The notes under the pieces: generated by a model
What the model saw: the letters and a program-made list of their open reading frames with translations, nothing else
Databases searched by the model: none
Told to the model about the DNA's origin: nothing
In this document: piece after piece, positions 60,346 through 64,000 of the stretch
How the letters are laid out: each line of letters starts with the position of its first letter
Numbering within the stretch: position 1 is the stretch's first letter
Translations under genes and position numbers: made by a program
Assembly (NCBI RefSeq): GCF_932294415.1
Contig: NC_065543.1
Span: 27,795,530 to 27,859,529, forward strand
Length of the DNA: 64,000 nt
Source: Quercus robur
Lineage: Eukaryota; Streptophyta; Magnoliopsida; Fagales; Fagaceae
Reading direction: 5' to 3'

Positions 60346-62093
60346 AACGCTTTAAAATACAATTTATCTCTTTGACTATGTACATAAGTATAGATGTGTC
60401 CATGTAGTACACATATGGACATTATCAATTAATTCACATCCGCATATTTGAACGCTTGTGGCACATGTGTTGTGTGTACGTGTTGTGTGTACGCATGTTA
60501 TTTAGAGGTGTAAAGCATAAAGCAAAATGAAAGAATCTTTAATAATTCAAATATAGCGGAATTCAGGGAATTATTAAGGGCAAAATGAAGGCTAAGCAAT
60601 ATGAATTACCTGAGGAAGCAGCAGCTTTGTCAGTGTTCTTAACAGTTCGATACATCTGCCAAGGCAGAACAAATTAAAAAAACAATAAATAAATAGAAGA
60701 TTAAATTAATAAAGAAATCTACAATTTCACAAAGGGAAAAAAATTAATAAAATCTCAGTCAAAAAAATCAAATCAGATGCTTCTCTTTCTGGATTTTTAT
60801 TGGTTTCTTTAATAGCCACGAGGTATATGTTTGGTAAGGTCAGTAATTGCTTCTATTATTGAGAAATGATGGCTACTTTTTCTCTCTCTTTTTTTCTCTC
60901 TCCCTCCTCTAAAAGTAGAAGTTGTCCTGTTCCATAAAGAACAGTTTCAACTGTTCATTCATTCACTGCATTCATCGGCTTCTGTGCCACACGGATAGAC
61001 AAAGTCTTCACCGCACCCCACAGCCTCAGAGAGAGAGAGAGAGAGAGAGAGCGAGCTTGGGTTGTATTCAATAGAGGAGTGTGTGTTCTCTTTTGGTTTC
61101 TGTGAAGTGTAAGTGAGAGGAAAATGAGTGTTTATCAGCTAGCCGTACCTGTAAATGGCTCTTCACATGAGCAAGTGTAAGATCTTTGACATCCATTAGC
61201 TCTAAAACTGACTTTGGAGTAGCCCCTAATAACAACAGCCCAAGACACAAGTAGCGATTAAAGGAAAAGCACCACAAGAAAATCTAGCTATGACTATCTG
61301 TAAGTTTCAGTCAAAGAAATAGTGCAGAGAGAGAGAGAAAGGCTATACTTTCATGGCCACCAAGTAGCTCCACAGCATGAACAAAACGGGCATGAAGAGA
61401 ACTTGTCCACCGCATTCTTGGTGCCCTCATATTCCTCTTACTCGGCAGCTTTGACATAAATCTTGATCTCATAAATCCATTTGAGTAATCCGAGGCCCCA
61501 ACCCCATATTGGTGCTGTTGTTGCAAATACTGAATCTGTTGGGGTCTTAGTGTCTCCATGGTTATCCCATTATACCTTGACATGGGTTCAAAACCCCCTA
61601 TACCACAAGGCCTAAAGGAAGGCGAAGAAGAAGAAGATGGATATGCCATTTGGTTGAAACAAAGCTTAGGATCCATCTCTTTGAAATGATCCAAAGTTGA
61701 AAAAGGGAACGAATAATTGTTGTTGTTGTTGTTGTACAATGGAATTCCTTTTATGGCTTTGACTCTATCAGGAACATCAAGCAGTGAAATCCCATGATTT
61801 ATAATATGCCTTGCTTGAACTTCTTCCCTACTAACAGAGCTGAAGTTTCTTCTCCATCGACTCTCAGCCTCCAAATCGTTTATGGGGTTGGATAAAGAGA
61901 GCTCGGTGCCTCTAATGGAACCGTCACTGTAGGATTTTAGACTTTCATCTTTGCGCCATATATCGAAGCTGGAATCGGCATCATTGGTGCCAGTGCAAAT
62001 TGAGGAAGGGGCACTGTTTGGAGGGCTTATGTGCAGTGAAAGATCAGGAATCTGATGCAAAGAGGGTTCCTCAAAAATCTCTTTTCTAGACAT
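50580..62093 (-). CDS. KANADI-family GARP transcription factor (KAN1-like), six exons, 407 aa
   Basis: Nuclear transcriptional repressor of the KANADI clade, which sets abaxial (lower-side) organ identity. Exons on the minus strand: 62093-61349, 61225-61149, 60655-60610, 60034-59887, 51311-51218, 50693-50580, totalling 1224 nt including TGA; all phases close. N-terminal PDLSLHISPPN motif (about residues 16-26) and ELSLSNP are KANADI hallmarks and resemble EAR-type repression motifs. The GARP DNA-binding domain spans about 220-280 (MRAPRMRW, HAVELLGGHE, ATPKSVLELMDV, AHVKSHLQMYRTVK) and is split by introns 1 and 2. The C terminus NPSLEFTLGRPDW matches KAN1 best, and the 407 aa length is close to KAN1. 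A six-Asn run sits in the N-terminal third. Intron 4 is 8,575 bp. The start chosen is the first in-frame ATG; the frame upstream of it begins only at a non-ATG codon. KAN1 versus KAN2/3 is inferred from short motifs. Confidence 0.96.
53523..53640. repeat. Perfect 60-bp tandem duplication containing (AT)n
   Basis: Two identical 58-bp segments (53523-53580 and 53583-53640), each an (AT)n run followed by GTTAATGCTACCCAACAGCT and AAATGG, repeat with a 60-bp period inside intron 4 of the KANADI-like gene. Confidence 0.85.
56500..56640 (-). mobile_element. Possible SINE-like element (minus strand)
   Basis: On the minus strand GGGTAAACTGGTACC resembles a pol III A box and CTAGTTCAAGCCCC a B box, about 50 nt apart, followed by a G/C-rich segment. 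No clear tail or target duplication was found, so it is tentative. Confidence 0.3.
58711..58857 (+). mobile_element. SINE-like element in KANADI-like gene intron 4
   Basis: Starts GGTGCGATGGTTACTC (A box), has GACTTCAAGTCTTC (B box) near 58768, then CATACATACGTATATTTAG and TTTTTATCTTGTGT, ending in an A-rich tail (about 58841-58857). The body text is one I remember from tRNA-derived SINEs of trees. Target duplications were not resolved. Confidence 0.55.
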
Positions 62094-62246
62094 TTTTATT
62101 CTCAGAAGAAGTGCTATCAAGCTTAGCTGTTTTGGTTCTAAATTAAACAATAAAGTGAAACCTCCTCCACTTAATTAGAATTCATGGGAAACACACACAC
62201 ACACACAAATAGCTGTGACTCTGTGACTTTTGAAGTTAGTTTTATT

Positions 62247-62303
62247 CTACTTCTTAAAAGAGAAAACGAAGGAAGAACAAAAATAAAGAGTGATTTGTAA
62301 CAT
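62247..62303 (-). CDS. Upstream ORF 2 in the KANADI-like gene leader (18 aa)
   Basis: ATG at 62303 to TAG at 62247, 19 codons, hydrophobic and Phe-rich. It lies 153 nt before the main ATG and terminates before it, leaving room for reinitiation. Function unknown. Confidence 0.3.
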   Translation of the reverse strand: MLQITLYFCSSFVFSFKK

Positions 62304-62387
62304 AAAAAGTATGGATGACTAAGAAAGAAAGAAAAACCTTTATCTCTTTAGCTTAGCGCAGGAAAAAGGAGGATGTGTGGTGTAAGA

Positions 62388-62453
62388 CTAAAGAGGGATG
62401 AATTGAAAAGGAAGACTTTTTCTGTTCTTCTTCAAGAATAAAGAGACAGACAT
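62388..62453 (-). CDS. Upstream ORF 1 in the KANADI-like gene leader (21 aa)
   Basis: ATG at 62453 to TAG at 62388, 22 codons, in the predicted leader downstream of the TATA box. The peptide is basic in the middle (KKNRK). No known conserved uORF peptide is recognised. Translation and regulatory effect are not shown by sequence alone. Confidence 0.35.
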   Translation of the reverse strand: MSVSLFLKKNRKSLPFQFIPL

Positions 62454-62572
62454 CCTCAGGAGAGAGAGAGGGAAGATGTGTGGTGCTGCAAATAAACAAT
62501 GGAAGAGATTGGCTTGGGGGGAAGAGAGAGAGTTAGGTCTGTGTTCTTTCTTACTACCTCGAGAGTATATAT

Positions 62573-63109
62573 AGGAAAATGACACTCCAACAAAGGCCTG
62601 TCTCTCTCTCACTCACTAGTCACGGCCCTTCCTTTTCCCTATAGTCAATACACGCAAAACTACAAAACTTAGGCAATTTGTTTTACTTCCCCGGAGACGA
62701 CGGGTTAAAAATAACAAGACACAGAAAGAGGGACTTATCCATAATTGTTCTTTCCCCACTCTACTCGCCCCCCCTCTCTCTCTCTCTACTATCCTATACA
62801 GTGACCAATTGTCTGCAATATGACATTAAAATCACTAGGGTTTTTTTTTTTTTTTTTTGGTGATAAAAGGCCAAAAGATTTTTTTTTTTTTTGGGATACA
62901 AAAGAATAATTTACTACTGAATAGGGCATATAAAAAATAATGTCTTAGGGTTTTTTTAATTTTATTTTATGGTAGAATTTAAATTCAACAATGACGTGTA
63001 CACCCTCCAATAACTACCAGATTAGATTTTTCATATAAAAGAGTAGGGATTGGAACTACCAATAACAATCATATTAAAAACCAATACAATCCACCTCAAA
63101 AAAAAAAAA
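62573..63109. other. Spacer between the KANADI-like promoter and the Copia remnant
   Basis: Upstream promoter region of the KANADI-like gene. Holds (CT)n near 62777-62788, T tracts near 62842-62858 and 62879-62893, and an A16 tract near 63099-63114. No gene recognised. Confidence 0.4.
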
Positions 63110-64000
63110 AAAACCCTATTCAAATCTATAGAAGTCTAAAAGACTGTGTATTATACTGTCAATAATAAAATACAAGGATCTATCTTTTATATAGGTAGAA
63201 AAAATGTGTTGTACAAGTACTATACGTGTAGAATAAGAAACTTAGAACAATAGGCCTAAGCCTATTGGGCTTATATTCTAACAGCCACATTCAAACTCAT
63301 GATGGGTGAATATAGAGACCAACTTGATTTTGGAAGCCAATGCATGAAAACGTCTTGGTGGAGGAGGCTTGGTGAAGATATTAGCTCACTGGTCTTATGA
63401 GGAGATAGACTGCAATTGAAGTGCACCCTAAAGCAAATGGTGACGAACAAAGGGGCAAACTATCTCAATATGTTGGGTACATGAAAGATGTTATTATAGC
63501 ACTTTATTTTCATAATGGATTGGACTTGTAGTGGAGTAATCAACTCCAAGATCCTGTAGTAGCCAACATAGCCACAAAAACTTGGTTATGGTGTTTACAA
63601 GAGCGAGATATTTTGCTTCAATACTAAATCGAGTAAAAAGAATCTTTCTTGCCTCACCACCAAAAGATGAGAGTCATCAAAAAAAAAAAAAATCAATACC
63701 ATGTAATAGACCTACAGTTAGTGGGATCACTTGTCCAATCTGCATCTGAGTAAATTTGGAGGATCAAAGAAGACCGAGACAAAAAATGAAGTCCATGATG
63801 TACAAGGGTTTGCTTTTTATATAGTTGAACAATGTGTGATGTATTAATCATTTTCCTATTAGCACCCAAAAAAAAAAAGACAATGTGTAATGTATAAGTA
63901 ATATAGTGTAGACAAATAGACAATGGAGGGGAAGCCCCTTCTTAATCTATTGAATATCGAGCACCTCAAGAAATACCACCCCTAGAACATAACAACCTTA
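63110..64000 (-). pseudogene. Ty1/Copia 3' end (RNase H region and LTR start), truncated by window edge
   Basis: On the minus strand from the window edge the frames read HHGLHFLSRSSLILQIYSDADW and DPTNCRSITW, the Copia RNase H start with its DADW motif, then after a poly-A-like insertion and frameshifts RFSIEAKYLAL-like text (near 63615-63640). A sequence starting TGTTAGAATATAAGCC near 63285 and running to about 63110 resembles the beginning of a 3' LTR. The 5' part of the element would lie beyond 64000. It is about 0.5 kb upstream of the KANADI-like promoter. Confidence 0.65.

Larger units (their letters stand above)
62094..62572 (-). promoter_or_regulatory. KANADI-like gene core promoter and 5' leader with two uORFs
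   Basis: On the minus strand a TATATATA box lies at 62572-62565, suggesting a start site near 62535 and a leader of about 440 nt. The leader is rich in CT tracts and contains two short upstream ORFs: 62453-62388 (21 aa, starts MSVSLFLKKN) and 62303-62247 (18 aa, starts MLQITLYF). Neither overlaps the main ATG at 62093. If transcribed unspliced, both could lower translation of the main ORF. An intron in the leader cannot be excluded. Confidence 0.5.

Noticed and set aside
1..64000. CRISPR array, bacterial-type operon, rRNA or confident tRNA gene
   Set aside because: No regularly spaced repeats, no compact gene strings and no cloverleaf with correct box spacing and acceptor stem was seen; the window is clearly plant nuclear DNA.

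Overview
This 64 kb window is nuclear DNA from a flowering plant. It is AT-rich, has large GT-AG introns, long A/T tracts, many microsatellites and layered transposons. Conserved coding sequence is sparse: two complete protein-coding genes separated by about 28 kb of transposon-rich DNA. The gene types and the retroelement proteins suggest a woody eudicot. Fagaceae-like is my guess from memory and is not tested here.

Gene 1 (+ strand, CDS 14814-22317) is a six-exon plant annexin of the D5/RJ4 type, 316 aa. It has four annexin repeats, and the calcium-loop glycines of repeats 1 and 4 are intact. A decayed LINE ends only about 300-370 bp upstream of its start codon. Gene 2 (- strand, CDS 62093-50580) is a six-exon KANADI-type GARP transcription factor, 407 aa, closest by its termini to KAN1. 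It has an 8.6 kb fourth intron and two short upstream ORFs in its leader. Both models close exactly in phase across all exons.

The rest is mobile DNA, and many element boundaries could be fixed by target-site duplications (TSDs). 1-14.5 kb: a 4.4 kb solo LTR (1071-5515, TSD TAAGT), a SINE, two related PIF/Harbinger-like elements (one holding a nested MITE), a 168 bp MITE with a 9 bp TSD, a 745 bp solo LTR (TSD ATATG), a minus-strand LTR plus primer-binding site, and the LINE remnant. 23.2-25.9 kb: an internally deleted Ty3/gypsy-like element (23206-24939, TSD CACAT) and a 306 bp fold-back MITE. 27.9-28.9 kb: a 460 bp tandem duplication. 30.9-39.4 kb: a Copia-like element (30877-37373) that carries gag zinc knuckles and a third ORF but no recognisable pol, followed by a minus-strand solo LTR of a related family. 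39.5-49 kb: two more solo LTRs of the 1071-5515 family (39498-41426 and 44838-48970) and an inverted copy, together forming large inverted repeats. 63.1-64 kb: the 3' end of a minus-strand Copia element running off the window.

I found no cellular operon, defence system, CRISPR array or confident tRNA/rRNA gene. The most unusual items are the family of very large solo LTRs with their inverted-repeat pair, the pol-less Copia-like element with a third ORF, the microhomology-bounded deletion in the gypsy element, the complementary GA/CT tracts bracketing annexin exon 1, and a possible 39-nt exon unit present in both copies of a tandem duplication.
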